Of a stretch of DNA of 64,000 nt, positions 35,154-45,254 are shown one piece after another. This DNA comes from Petunia secreta. Its lineage: Eukaryota; Streptophyta; Magnoliopsida; Solanales; Solanaceae. The stretch covers positions 39,570,001 to 39,634,000 of the forward strand of contig JARKIP010000035.1 of assembly GCA_029990175.1 (NCBI GenBank), written 5' to 3'. Numbering within the stretch: the stretch's first letter is position 1; the number at the start of each line of letters is the position of its first letter. The position numbers and the translations under genes were made by a program. Below the pieces are notes generated by a model, which was given only the letters and a program-made list of their open reading frames with translations, was not told where the DNA came from and made no database searches.

Positions 35154-35482
35154 TTACCACATGTCAAGGTCAGCCTTAGGACCATAAGCCCTTAGCTTTT
35201 GATCAGCAATCATTTCAGGGGAAAGTCCCCATTTCCGTAACGTTTGATCATCATGATGCAATGCAAGGCTATACTCATTCTTATGCCCTAACTCCATGAT
35301 TCTAACCTCGGAATTTTTAGGACTTATTAGCTGGTCGATTTGTTCGGCTGTCCATCCAAAGAATCTCATGAGCAAGATCCGAATGGTCAATCCATGACTG
35401 ATTATGACAAGATTTAGGTCGTCATTAGCACCAACAGAAATTCTTTTCATGTCCATGTCCATCCATAGCGATTCAATAAAAC
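35154..35482 (-). CDS. Histidine phosphatase (phosphoglycerate-mutase-like, AT74 type), exon 2
   Basis: Exon 2 encodes residues 158-266 and ends TAA at 35156-35154. The minus-strand sequence before it reads atacag then GTTTT, a good 3' splice site, and joining it to exon 1 keeps frame (split Gly codon, then FIESLW). It supplies the second catalytic His in IISHGL (His187), NSEVRIMELG and WGLSPEMIADQK, the C-terminal signature of plant AT74-like proteins. The family hydrolyses phosphate esters through a phospho-His intermediate. The true substrate of plant members is not known to me. No signal peptide is visible, so the protein is probably cytosolic. It is separated from exon 1 by 17.3 kb. Confidence 0.88.
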
Positions 35483-35859
35483 CTGTATTTCATCCATTAC
35501 TTAGAACATAGAATATTATGAAATTAATATTGATATTCGACACTAAATATGTTGTACTCATATTTCCGAAATTAAATTTCTTTTCTTTACTAAAATGTAT
35601 TTCAATGAAATATTAGTCATTTTTTGAATCATTTAATTTACTTATATAAATATTATGTTCGATCAGAAGTTAAACTTCTAGGTTCTTAAATAATATCTTG
35701 CGGGAATCTCGTTCTTTAATAATGGAGGAGGGGGTAACAGAGGTGGCCAAATATACTATAACTGTATATCTAAATGGAAGACATTCTTTCTTTGTTTTGT
35801 TTGGTTTATCTTTTATATGTGCTTTCATCCATTCGAGGGCTTTTAGCACTAATAACCTG

Positions 35860-35937
35860 TTTGGCCAAGCTTTTGAAGTGCCAAAATGCTTATTTTTCTC
35901 CAAAAGTATTTATTTTGAAAGATTGAGGCATCTGGCC
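35860..35937 (+). mobile_element. MITE end, split by TE-G
   Basis: The sequence tgtttggccaagctttt near 35871 is the inverted complement of aagcttggccaaaca near 52150-52163. The two could be terminal inverted repeats of one MITE into which TE-G and TE-H inserted. The short piece at 41573-41680 between them would belong to it too. No target duplication was found. Confidence 0.45.
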
Positions 35938-36131
35938 TGATGCCGGGCAAATTGGCCTAAACGACAACCATCAAGAACCTAGCTTGAAGAGCACAAGGAA
36001 CGCAAGTCAAGGGCTCCGGAAACATCTTGAAGATCATGCATTGGAGCGCCGAGGAGGGAGGAGCACATAGGCACCAAAGGAGAGGCTCGGGGGGACACAT
36101 TTTGAGCTATTTCAAGAACTCCCAGGAAGGG

Positions 36132-36325
36132 GCGGACCGCCTCTTTGGAAGGGCGGACCGCCCACTTGATGAAGCCTCTCTGGACCTGCACTGGGCGGAC
36201 CGCCCCTATGCAATAGGCGGACCGCCTACTTCATTGTGGTGGGGCGCCTACTCCTGAGGTGGGGCGCCTGTTTGGCCTACACTGCAACTAGGCGGGGCGC
36301 CTCTTTTGGCTAGGCGGGGCGCCTA
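36132..36325 (+). promoter_or_regulatory. Array of eight GC-rich inverted-repeat motifs in the TE-G U3
   Basis: Motifs of form GGCGGACCGCC (first four) and GGYGGGGCGCC (last four) start near 36133, 36153, 36195, 36217, 36239, 36259, 36291 and 36313. Steps are about 20, 42, 22, 22, 20, 32 and 22 bp, mostly near two helical turns or multiples. They lie 120-310 bp upstream of the TATA box. Dimeric factor sites are one reading; RNA hairpins are another. The 3' LTR has the same array (about 40930-41125). Confidence 0.7.
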
Positions 36326-36445
36326 CTTACGGGCCATTTGAAGACTTATTTTTGTGGTGTAATTCCTATTCTAGCCCTAGGTGCTTTTATTACACTAACT
36401 TGTCTTATGGGCTTTTAGTCATTTCACATTTATGTATGGGAAAAC

Positions 36446-36453
36446 TATATAAG
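36446..36453 (+). promoter_or_regulatory. TE-G TATA box
   Basis: TATATAAG in the 5' LTR; the same box lies at 41242-41249 in the 3' LTR. It is placed for transcription into the element. Confidence 0.65.
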
Positions 36454-36778
36454 CTTCCCTTAGCCATTTCATTCATTAGTTAGCCATTGTTTAGAAGATA
36501 GAATTGAGAGAGAACATTGAAGAGGCCGAGCCCTTCTTGTTTGAGCCCGAGGCTCGTGTATGTCTCGACTTGGAACCTATGGAGATCGACACCTAGTTTG
36601 ATTCCATTGTAAGGTTCGAGTTTCCCTTCTCCCTTTTGAATTCAATTAACGTTAGTAAATTGAATTCGATTCTTTCTTCTACTTTCTTGCCTTCCTAGTC
36701 TCGATTTCTTGTTATCTTTTATCGCTTCCGCATTGTTTGTATCGTGTTTAGCTTCCGCGTATTTTGCCCTGCATCAGT

Positions 36779-36790
36779 TGGTATCAGAGC
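36779..36790 (+). other. TE-G primer-binding site (tRNA-iMet)
   Basis: TGGTATCAGAGC, a perfect match to the usual site, begins two bases after the LTR. Confidence 0.93.
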
Positions 36791-37738
36791 ACGGATCGGG
36801 TTATGTTCTTACAAACCCCCGTTCCTTGTTCATTGTGTTAGTTTATCATTGTTCTTGTTGTTGTTCTTGAAGAATTTGAAGAAAACAAAAAAATAGAAAA
36901 ACTTGAAAATTTCACAAAATTTGGTGGAACTTGTTGGATTGGGACACCCATACATTAAAAACCATTGGGGTTTGTTCCTTGTGTGATTCCCGTTCTTTTG
37001 GTACCAAAATTACAAGATTTGGTGATGTATTCCAAAATTTAAAGAATTGAAATCTCCAAAATTTTCAAAAACCTTATATTTTTGCTCAAGAATCAAAATC
37101 GATTGATTGTTGTTTGTTTGGGGTTTAAACCTATTGGGGATTGTTTAGAATCATCAAATACATCTTTGGGTATCATTAGAATCGAAAACGAGTCGAAAAC
37201 GTTGGATTTTGAGTGCTAAACGAGCCAAAAAACGATTTTTGGACTGTGCTGAAAATGCCAGTAGGCGGGGCGCCCAAATAGCAGGCGGTCCGCCCATTTT
37301 GTTGTTGTTCTCTGTATTTTGAGTAGGCGGGGGCGCCCACTTTACAGAGGCGGACCGCCCACTCCTGGGGTGGCTCCGTTTGGCTTCGTTTCGTGTGTTT
37401 TTGTGTCCCGTTTGCTTCCGTACCTCTTGGTTAGTGTTTCTAGGGTAATTGGCCTACTCAATTGACACTAATCCTTTAGCGTATTAGGTATTCGTGCGTA
37501 GAGGAGATTAGAATTCAAAGAAGAGTCGTAGAACTCCTTTTGGCCTCAAGTGCGCACTTTAAATAACCGTCCGTACATCGAGTCTCATTAATTCCATTCC
37601 GAACTTTAACTTGGACATGCTAGTTGTGATTTCCTTGGTTCCCAAGTTGATAAGGCCTCGCTCTTGAGTGTACATATATTGAGTGATACACGTGAGGGAG
37701 TGACTTTTGGGAGGTTTTGTTCTTTGGTGATTGCAACA
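36791..37738 (+). other. TE-G leader
   Basis: About 950 bp without a long ORF. Four more GC-rich inverted-repeat motifs occur near 37264, 37284, 37326 and 37349, so the motif class is also transcribed. Confidence 0.6.
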
Positions 37739-40651
37739 ATGTCGGATATTGATGATGGAGTAGATTATGGCTCATGTGGCGATGATGCGAGTTGCTATGA
37801 CTCGTATGGTGATGATGGAGACTATGGTTCCTACGAGGGTGATGATGGCCATTACTATGATGATGGAAACCATGGCTCCTATGATGATGAAGCGGTTCAC
37901 TATGATGATCGAGAGGTTGGTGACGACTATGAAGCTCATGAAGATGAATTCGATGAATCTAATGCTTCTAGTCAAGAACCCGAGGATGGTGACGCTTCAA
38001 GGTACATTGATCCTACATACTCTCCTTGTGATGAAAATGAGCATGATAGTGACATAGATAGAGTTGATGATGATGTTGAACATATGGGTTACTCTTATGC
38101 ATCTTCTCTTAGTGTTGCTAACGGTGTACAAGGGAGTAGTAGAGGACCTTCCATTAGTATGGGAGATGGTGGGGGTTGTTCCGTGGGAAAGAAGAAGCTT
38201 GCATCTTCTAGGTACGCTAAGCGGCCTAATGCTTCTAATTCCCATGAGGAGGTTGGTATGATAGATGGTGTTGCTTTTGCTACAAAGGGGTTATATGCCG
38301 TGAGGGGCGTGGATGGTTGTAGTAGGAGTAGTACTATGGGCTATGGAACCAAGGCGAGAGGCACTTATGGGTTCCATGGCGAGGTTCCTTCCTTGACTTC
38401 CAACAACATTGTTAATGTTGGGAGAGTGACGGGAAGAGGAGATTGTTCTAGTGGTGTTGCCACTAGTGGAGGGATAAGGAAGACCCAAGTTGTCGGAGTT
38501 GACACTTGTGGGCGTTCAAGTTCTCACTTGGATGCCAATCTACAAAACTTGGGTAGGTGTAGGTTCGTTGTTGAGGTAGATGGTATTGGAGGATACTTGC
38601 TCAAGATTGGTGGAACCGATGCCAATTGTATTAGCACCTCTTTGGTTGATAGGCTTAGGATACCATGCCATAAGCTAGAGCATCCTTATGAGTATGAGGG
38701 AGTGTGGGTTTCTAAGGAGGCTCGGGTACTCATATCTCATAGGAACTATAAATGCTATGTATGGTGTGATGTGTATCCCATGCGTCATGTTGATGTGTGG
38801 ATAGGTGACCGGTGGTTGGAAGGGAAGAGGGTGCAATATAGTGTGGTGAAGGGTACGTATCTTGTGGGCGTAGGGCAAAGAGTTTATGACTTTGTGCCTT
38901 ATCGGGCGAAGAGCCAAGTGCCTACTAGTGCACCTTCTATGGCTATGCAAAGGAGCAAGGAGCAAGAACTTCATTCCATGGTTGAAAAGGTGCAAACGAG
39001 AAGTCCTACAATTACAAGAAGTGGTGGGACAAGTGCTAGAAAAGAGTTGGCAATTGTCAACAAGGTGAACCAACTACAAATTGCAAAACCAAGTGGTTCA
39101 CCAATGAAGAAGAAGGAGACATCAAGTGATGAGTCTCCAAGTCCTAGATTCCGGGTTGATGTAAAAAGTCCGCCTACTCCGGCTATGGGTATTCTTGGGC
39201 CTCGTCCCAATTCACCCGAATTTGAGAGACAAAAGATAGAGAGGAGTAAGGGAGTGACCGGTGACATTCCTCGAGTGGAAAAAGGAGAGGATGTGAGGAG
39301 TGATGTGAGTGGGATGTCACCACCCGAATCTACACCCGACCTTGGAAAAAAAATGAGGGAAAAGAAAGAGGGGAAAAGAAAAATCGAGAGTGAGGACACC
39401 CCTTATTCTAACCTTAACCCTTTGTCTTTTTCTTCTATGTGTGTGAGTTCTTGTGTAGGAATTCTTGGAGGTCAACCGATGGAGCCTCAACCATGTTCCG
39501 AGATTGAAAGACAAGGTGAAGGAGACGCCGAATGTGAGCTACAAGGTGAAGACGTTCATGACACTTCAAAGGTATGTGTTAGTCCTTCCTCCCTTGAGCA
39601 TGCTACTTCCTTGTCTTGTGATATTGTTAGTGAAAACTCTAGGCTAGTTGATGATTTGCATGAATACAATGTTTTTGCAACTAGTGTAGAGCCTTTGGGT
39701 CAACTTGTGTGTGAAAATGAACCACTAGTTGAGAGGGTTGAAAAACCACATCATGATGTGAGCTCGGTTTTCATTGAACCTCTCTTTAGTGACAATATTG
39801 AAGTTGACCTTGTTTGTGACCCTTGTTATGACACCCCACCCATGTTTGATAAAGGAGAAGATGAATTGCATGATTATCCTATTCTTCCCTTTGATTGCTT
39901 ATTTGCTAGCGGTGGTATCTTGTGTCGTAGTGAGGAAGTTTGTAACCTTGAGGAGTCTCTTGAGAATGAGATTGATCGACTTGTGTTCGATGACTCCTCA
40001 AGTGTCGATGTTGTCTCTAGTTTGAGAACTTTACCTTTGCTTGCCAATGAACTTGAGAAGTGTGCCTATACTAATCCTTTGTATGAGAGCAACTTCAATG
40101 AAAATGGTGAATTGTATCAAGCTAGAGTCGAGTGTGAGTTTGGACCTCCATGGATTGGAATGCCTAACTCTATGGATAACCCATTGTTTGAGACCTCCCT
40201 TGGGAGTTTGTCTAGTGACGAGGGTTGTCTTGGAGGAGTATTTGGAGGTGAGGAGGTACCTCTTGGTGTGTATAAGAATGCTCGTAAGAAGGGGAGTGGA
40301 GTAATCGATGTTAGTTGTGAATTGAACTATTTCACTTACTCCATCCCACATGTTGAGCACACCTTGAGTGTTGGTCATGCCAAAGCCGATGTGTCACATT
40401 GTGATAAAATTGATGTGAAGGCTTGGTGTGTTGGTAGTAAGCTTAGGGGTCATAGGAAATATAATTGCTACATGCATACCCTTGATCTCTTGGTTTGTTA
40501 TAATGATGAGTGCTTGTTCTTGTCGAGCCAAGAATTTATTGTCTCTTTTGGGGACATAAGCTTCTTGATTGATATTGATGCTTGGCTCTATCACAAGAGT
40601 GTGTTTTCCACACCACTTGCACTTATTCTTGTTAAGCTAACCTACTTGTGA
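37739..40651 (+). CDS. TE-G protein, 970 aa, with a retropepsin-like domain lacking its catalytic Asp
   Basis: The first ATG (37739, acaATGtcg) opens an uninterrupted 970-codon frame ending TGA at 40651. Residues 1-115 are very acidic with repeated Asp, Tyr, Gly and Ser. A Ser/Gly-rich part follows. At about 275-395 the sequence (ANCISTSLVDRLRI, HKLEHPYEYEGVWV, DVYPMRHVDVWIGDRWLEG) aligns with the TE-A protease (ANVISQTLVS, LKHPHPYRLQWL, DVVPMQACHMLLGRPWQYD). Where TE-A has IIDSG, this protein has LKIGG (290-292 is IGG), so it cannot be an aspartic protease. Residues 420-570 are basic and low in complexity. The acidic C-terminal 400 residues have no domain I recognise. No zinc knuckle, RT or integrase is present. 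Function is unknown; structural or regulatory roles are guesses. Confidence 0.8.
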   Translation: MSDIDDGVDYGSCGDDASCYDSYGDDGDYGSYEGDDGHYYDDGNHGSYDDEAVHYDDREVGDDYEAHEDEFDESNASSQEPEDGDASRYIDPTYSPCDENEHDSDIDRVDDDVEHMGYSYASSLSVANGVQGSSRGPSISMGDGGGCSVGKKKLASSRYAKRPNASNSHEEVGMIDGVAFATKGLYAVRGVDGCSRSSTMGYGTKARGTYGFHGEVPSLTSNNIVNVGRVTGRGDCSSGVATSGGIRKTQVVGVDTCGRSSSHLDANLQNLGRCRFVVEVDGIGGYLLKIGGTDANCISTSLVDRLRIPCHKLEHPYEYEGVWVSKEARVLISHRNYKCYVWCDVYPMRHVDVWIGDRWLEGKRVQYSVVKGTYLVGVGQRVYDFVPYRAKSQVPTSAPSMAMQRSKEQELHSMVEKVQTRSPTITRSGGTSARKELAIVNKVNQLQIAKPSGSPMKKKETSSDESPSPRFRVDVKSPPTPAMGILGPRPNSPEFERQKIERSKGVTGDIPRVEKGEDVRSDVSGMSPPESTPDLGKKMREKKEGKRKIESEDTPYSNLNPLSFSSMCVSSCVGILGGQPMEPQPCSEIERQGEGDAECELQGEDVHDTSKVCVSPSSLEHATSLSCDIVSENSRLVDDLHEYNVFATSVEPLGQLVCENEPLVERVEKPHHDVSSVFIEPLFSDNIEVDLVCDPCYDTPPMFDKGEDELHDYPILPFDCLFASGGILCRSEEVCNLEESLENEIDRLVFDDSSSVDVVSSLRTLPLLANELEKCAYTNPLYESNFNENGELYQARVECEFGPPWIGMPNSMDNPLFETSLGSLSSDEGCLGGVFGGEEVPLGVYKNARKKGSGVIDVSCELNYFTYSIPHVEHTLSVGHAKADVSHCDKIDVKAWCVGSKLRGHRKYNCYMHTLDLLVCYNDECLFLSSQEFIVSFGDISFLIDIDAWLYHKSVFSTPLALILVKLTYL

Positions 40652-40718
40652 AGTAGGAAGTTTTTGTTGTGCTTGTTTTGATTGTAGGTTTTGATGGTTC
40701 GATTTCGAGGACGAAATC

Positions 40719-40736
40719 CTTTCAAGAAGGGGAGGA
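40719..40736 (+). other. TE-G polypurine tract
   Basis: The run ttcaagaaggggaggatga precedes the 3' LTR start at 40737. It is nearly the same as the TE-A tract at 6612-6629, including acgaaatc upstream. Confidence 0.85.
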
Positions 40737-41572
40737 TGATGCCGGGCAAATTGGCCTAAACGACAACCATCAAGAACCTAGCTTGAAGAGCACAAGGCGC
40801 AAGTCAAGGGCTCCGAAAACATCTTGAAGATCATGCATTGGAGCGCCGAGGAGGGAGGAGCACATAGGCACCAAAGGAGAGGCTCGGGAGACACATTTTG
40901 AGCTATTTCAAGAACTCCCAGGAAGGGGAGGACCGCCTCTTTGGAAGGGCGGACCGCCCACTTGATGAAGCCTCTCTGGACCTGCACTGGGCGGACCGCC
41001 CCTATGCAATAGGCGGACCGCCTACTTCATTGTGGTGGGGCGCCTACTCCTGAGGTGGGGCGCCTGTTTGGCCTACACTGCAACTAGGCGGGGCGCCTCT
41101 TTTGGCTAGGCGGGGCGCCTACTTACGGGCCATTTGAAGACTTGTTTTTGTGGTGTAATTCCTATTCTAGCCCTAGGTGCTTTTATTACACTAACTTGTC
41201 TTATGGGCTTTTAGTCATTTCACATTTATGTATGGAAAAACTATATAAGCTTCCCTTAGCCATTTCATTCATTAGTTAGCCATTGTTTAGAAGATAGAAT
41301 TGAGAGAGAACATTGAAGAGGCCGAGCCCTTCTTGTTTGAGCCCGAGGCTCGTGTATGTCTCGACTTGGAACCTATGGAGATCGACACCTAGTTTGATTC
41401 CATTGTAAGGTTCGAGTTTCCCTTCTCCCTTTTGAATTCAATTAACGTTAGTAAATTGAATTCGATTCTTTCTTCTACTTTCTTGCCTTCCTAGTCTCGA
41501 TTTCTTGTTATCTTTTATCGCTTCCGCATTGTTTGTATCGTGTTTAGCTTCCGCGTATTTTGCCCTGCATCA
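40737..41572 (+). repeat. TE-G 3' LTR (836 bp)
   Basis: It is near-identical to 35938-36776. The five substitutions and two small indels all fall in the left two-thirds. It is followed by the duplication TGGCC. Confidence 0.95.
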
Positions 41573-41989
41573 TGGCCTAGCTTCTACGAAAAAAATAAGT
41601 ACTTCTGAGTGACAGCAGAAGCTGTTTTTCTGCTGTACGGAAGAAGCTGAAAAAAGTAGTGTTATTGGAAATATTTTAATAAAATGCAGTCTTTTGAATC
41701 TTTTATTATTTATTATATCGTTATCTCCCAAATTTTACATTGGCAATGGTTTGGATCAATCTATTACCACCGCATTAGTTTTTTATTTAATGATTAGGCT
41801 TACCTCTACAAAAAAGAGGCACCCTACAGGGTAGGACGCGTTCACATGTTATTTTACGTTCAACTAATTGTGATTGCCACATGACAACTTGTTTAAGCGC
41901 TACGTGACGTGCACTACGTGATTGTGTGCAATTTTTCCAATAACATGCAAACTAAAATAGTTACCTTTTGAATTTTTCTTTTCTTTTGT
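41573..41989. other. Gene-free stretch between TE-G and TE-H
   Basis: It starts with the TGGCC duplication and continues the split MITE for perhaps 100 bp (tgacagcagaagctg). The rest is AT-rich with nothing recognisable. The left edge of TE-H lies somewhere here and was not found. Confidence 0.4.
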
Positions 41990-42064
41990 TTATTCCCTAA
42001 GAGAGAGTTTGATTTGTGTTGACTCCCGAGTTGGTTAAGCATCTGATCCAAAGCGAAGTAAGCA

Positions 42065-43957
42065 ATGGCCGATTTAACTGATGACCAGAGTGGTACCAAG
42101 AATGTCACTAAACTGGTTGACCATCCCGAAACTTCAAATAAGCAACTAGGTGCCGCTTATGATGAACAAATTGCTAGAATGGCTAAACAAATGGAACGTA
42201 TGAAAGCTGAGATGGAGAGATTGAAGGAACTGAATCGCATGGCAACACTAACTCATGGACAAAACCCATCTCAGTCCTTAAACCAAAACACATCTATCAT
42301 GCAATCATACGCAAATCCAAACTTTAGATCCACTAGTTTGAACACCCCAGTATTCCTAAATACCGCCCATTTACCCTACACTCAATATCCATACTTCCAA
42401 TGCCCGCTAGCCACAAACACTTCTCACCCTACACCGCCCAATGCTCCCATCCCAGTCGTCTCCACACTAGCTTCCATGCAAAGATCCTCAAGCGAGTCAG
42501 TGCTGAAAATCCAATGAATCAATATTATGAACACGAGCCAACCCTCAAGGTCTCTAATCCTTATGGTTATTTGACTCAAGCGGAGATGCCTTTATCAAGA
42601 GAAATGCCAGTTAGGACAGCTGAACATGAATACATGGTTTGAAAAATGAAAAGCCTTGAACAGTCCATGAAGAACTTGCAAGGGTTGGGAGGGCACCAAG
42701 GTATCTCATACCGAAGTCTCTATTTGTACCCCGATGTTGCACCTCCTCCAGGATTTAAGGTGCCAAAATTTAACATGTACAATGGTCATGGCGACCCATT
42801 TGCTCATTTGACCCAGTACCTCAATCGGGTGAGGGGTGCGGAAGGCAAAGAAGAACTTTTAATGGCTTATTTCAGTCATAGTCTGGAGGATATTGCGGCT
42901 GAGTAGTTCGCACGATAGGATATAAGCAAATGGCACGTTCTTGATGACGTGGTCATTGATTTCATAAAGCAATTCGATTACAATGTTGACATGGTCCCTG
43001 ACCTTATAACCTTATCCAATCTAAAGAAGAAACCAACAGAAACCTTTAGGGAATACACACTGAGATGGCGAGAACAGGCTACGAGGGTACAACCGCCAAT
43101 CACTGAGAAAGACATGGTGAAGTACTTCGTCCGAGCCCAAGATGATTCTTATTACATGCACTTGCTCCCTATGATGGGTAAACCCTATTCTGAACTTCTT
43201 GCGATGGGATAAATGGTTGAAGAAGGTGTTAAAACAGGGCGAATTATAAGTTTTGCTGCAACAAAGGTAACTGCACAGACCATCCAGATTGATTCGACTG
43301 ATTTCAGAAAAAGAGAAAATAAAGAAGAGGTTTGCATGGTTGCACAGATGCCATATCAGGGTCCACGACGGCAATTCAAATATCGACCTCCTTCCCAGCT
43401 TTATTACCAGTCCACACAACAACCACCTCTCCACCAATCAACAATCACCAATCCCCAAGCCTGCAGTTTTCAAAGTCGCCCACCCACACCAAAACCACGC
43501 AATAATCTTGGCAAAAACCTACACACCTATAGCGGAACCTTACAGTCAGCTTTATGAAAGGCTAAGGGAAGCTGGAGTGATTTACCCTATCGCTGATGCA
43601 ACCCCTAATCCTCTTCCAAAATGGTTCGATGGAACCAAACATTGTGCCTATCATTCTCGGACTCCAGGGCATGACACTGAAAATTGCTACAGTCTAAAGA
43701 ATGCTGTTGAAACTTTGATCCAAGAAGGTTTGATTCAACTCACCAAATATGCACCTGCCGATAACAAATACCCTTTGCTAGATGATGAGAATGGGGTACA
43801 CTTAATATTAGTTGATGAGGCTGAAAAAGGGATTATTGTGATCCTAAAGAGCCAAACAACTAAGAAGAAATCTCGAACTTACAAAGTTGGAAGGACCAAA
43901 AGATTTCAGCATAAAGGACAAATCAAGACAAATCCAAACTGGAATAAGTTTTATTGA
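42065..43957 (+). pseudogene. gag: TE-H gag (Ogre/Tat type), broken
   Basis: The start at 42065 (gcaATGgcc) opens an N-terminus with a Met/Glu-rich coiled-coil-like stretch (MAKQMERMKAEMERLKELN). The capsid region in another frame has PPPGFKVPKFNMYNGHGDP, LSNLKKKPTETFREY and LRWREQATRVQPP. A later part in the first frame (YERLREAGVIYP, CAYHSRTPGHDTENCYSL) is the Cys/His motif typical of this lineage. Stops at 42904, 42916 and 43210 and two frame changes break it. Confidence 0.8.
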
Positions 43958-44084
43958 AGAAATTTTTCTTACCAAAGAAGTTAAAGGCAAATGCCTGGCC
44001 AATATCAAATCAAGTGCAATCAAGATATACTACATTTGACAAGCGGAACAAGATGTCTTATCATTTTAATATTATTTTCTATGT

Positions 44085-44460
44085 AATGCGAACTACGCGT
44101 AACCTAATTCCCAAGGTGGGATACGTAATAACTCACATAGAGTTCGGTTCATAGAAATTCCCCATTTCATCTTTTATGTAATTTTGAACTACTTCTGACC
44201 TGATTCCTAGAATGGAAACAAGATAAGTAGGCAATCCCCATCGGATTCGGTCAAAATATTGTAATATTTTAAGCTTGTTTATCTTTTGATGATGTAATTC
44301 CGAACTATGCATCTAGGCAGATGTGTAGGAATTCCCATTCAGATAGGGTTTCGTACTTAGATTGCCATATTCTCCAAACTCTTTATGTAGGCAGAACTAC
44401 GCACGGTCTGATTCCCAAGGAGGGATACGCAAGCTCCTCCATCGGGCTCGACTCTTTGAT
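44085..44460 (+). repeat. Repeated GAACTAC motif blocks in TE-H
   Basis: Four blocks start near 44091, 44189, 44302 and 44393 and share gaactac, a cctgattcc-like core, ggatacgta-like bases and a final cggttcggt-like end; a fifth lies at 46351-46425. Each is roughly 65-70 bp. Blocks of this kind are common in the 3' untranslated part of Ogre/Tat elements. Confidence 0.6.
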
Positions 44461-45254
44461 ATTAAAATTTTCATTTTCCCTTGAAAGGCAACTGGGGAAA
44501 TTTTCGTAATGAAAGCTAAAGAAGTGAGAAACGGAAACTTTGGCAAATTTTGCATAACAAGTTGAAAATACAGTTTTGCAAAGCAAGTTGAAAGTTAAAG
44601 ATCATTACTGGAGCAGCTTTGCAAAGAAAATTAAAGAAGTTTGTGGAATCAATACTGGGGCAAATTTGGTAAGATAAATGGGGCAAATTCTGGAAGCTAA
44701 TTGGAGCAGAATTTTGCAAGATTATTAGTTTGATTATCAGGAATTGAATTGGCCAGAGTTAGAAAGTTGGTTGAAGCAAACAATGCAAAGTTGCAAGATA
44801 AAGGATGCTCAACGTGCTTTAGATATATGTCGCAACCTAAGAAAATGCAGAGATCTTTAAATACAGAAAATGTTTAAGTCTGGAAATATGTTGCCTTGTT
44901 TCATTAAGCCAAGTCTCGGAATTCGGATCACAAGTCCAAACAAAAGGAGAATAAGAAAGAGGCTACGGGATCAAGACCTCAGTTAGCACGAATCAAACAC
45001 CCCCTCCCAAACTAACAATTTTTCTTTGAGCGCAGGAACATGAAGAATCGCTGGAATTAAGCATCGAGTCATCGTCGCGGCTTTACCGACATAAGCCAAA
45101 CGTCCTAAATTGTCTCTTGACATTTCCTTTATTTTAACATTATCATGTCTATATGAATTTAAGGGCTCCTTTGTTTTGCAGATAATTCTACCATTTATTC
45201 ACAAGTATCAACATCAAGCCCATTGATGATTTTTGAAGATGTTGTATTATTCTT

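Larger units (their letters stand above)
35938..36776 (+). repeat. TE-G 5' LTR (839 bp)
   Basis: It starts TGATGCCGGGC and ends ccctgcatca. A TATA box (TATATAAG) is at 36446-36453. Eight GC-rich inverted-repeat motifs lie upstream of it at 36133-36325. Confidence 0.95.
35938..41572 (+). mobile_element. TE-G: young non-autonomous LTR retrotransposon with one long ORF
   Basis: LTRs of 839 bp (35938-36776) and 836 bp (40737-41572) differ by 5 substitutions and two small indels. The target duplication TGGCC (35933-35937 and 41573-41577) is perfect. There is an initiator-Met primer-binding site, a 950-bp leader, one 970-codon ORF and a polypurine tract, but no RT, RNase H or integrase. The LTR start, polypurine block and primer type match TE-A, so it must be mobilised by enzymes from a relative. 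It sits in an intron, antisense to the gene. Confidence 0.93.

Noticed and set aside
37664..37738. 25-codon extension of the TE-G ORF to the left
   Set aside because: It begins with TTG and not ATG; the first ATG at 37739 has a good context.
37767..38057. Met/Thr-rich frame overlapping the TE-G ORF
   Set aside because: Its make-up is a by-product of the GAT-rich repeat encoding the acidic part of the 970-codon protein.
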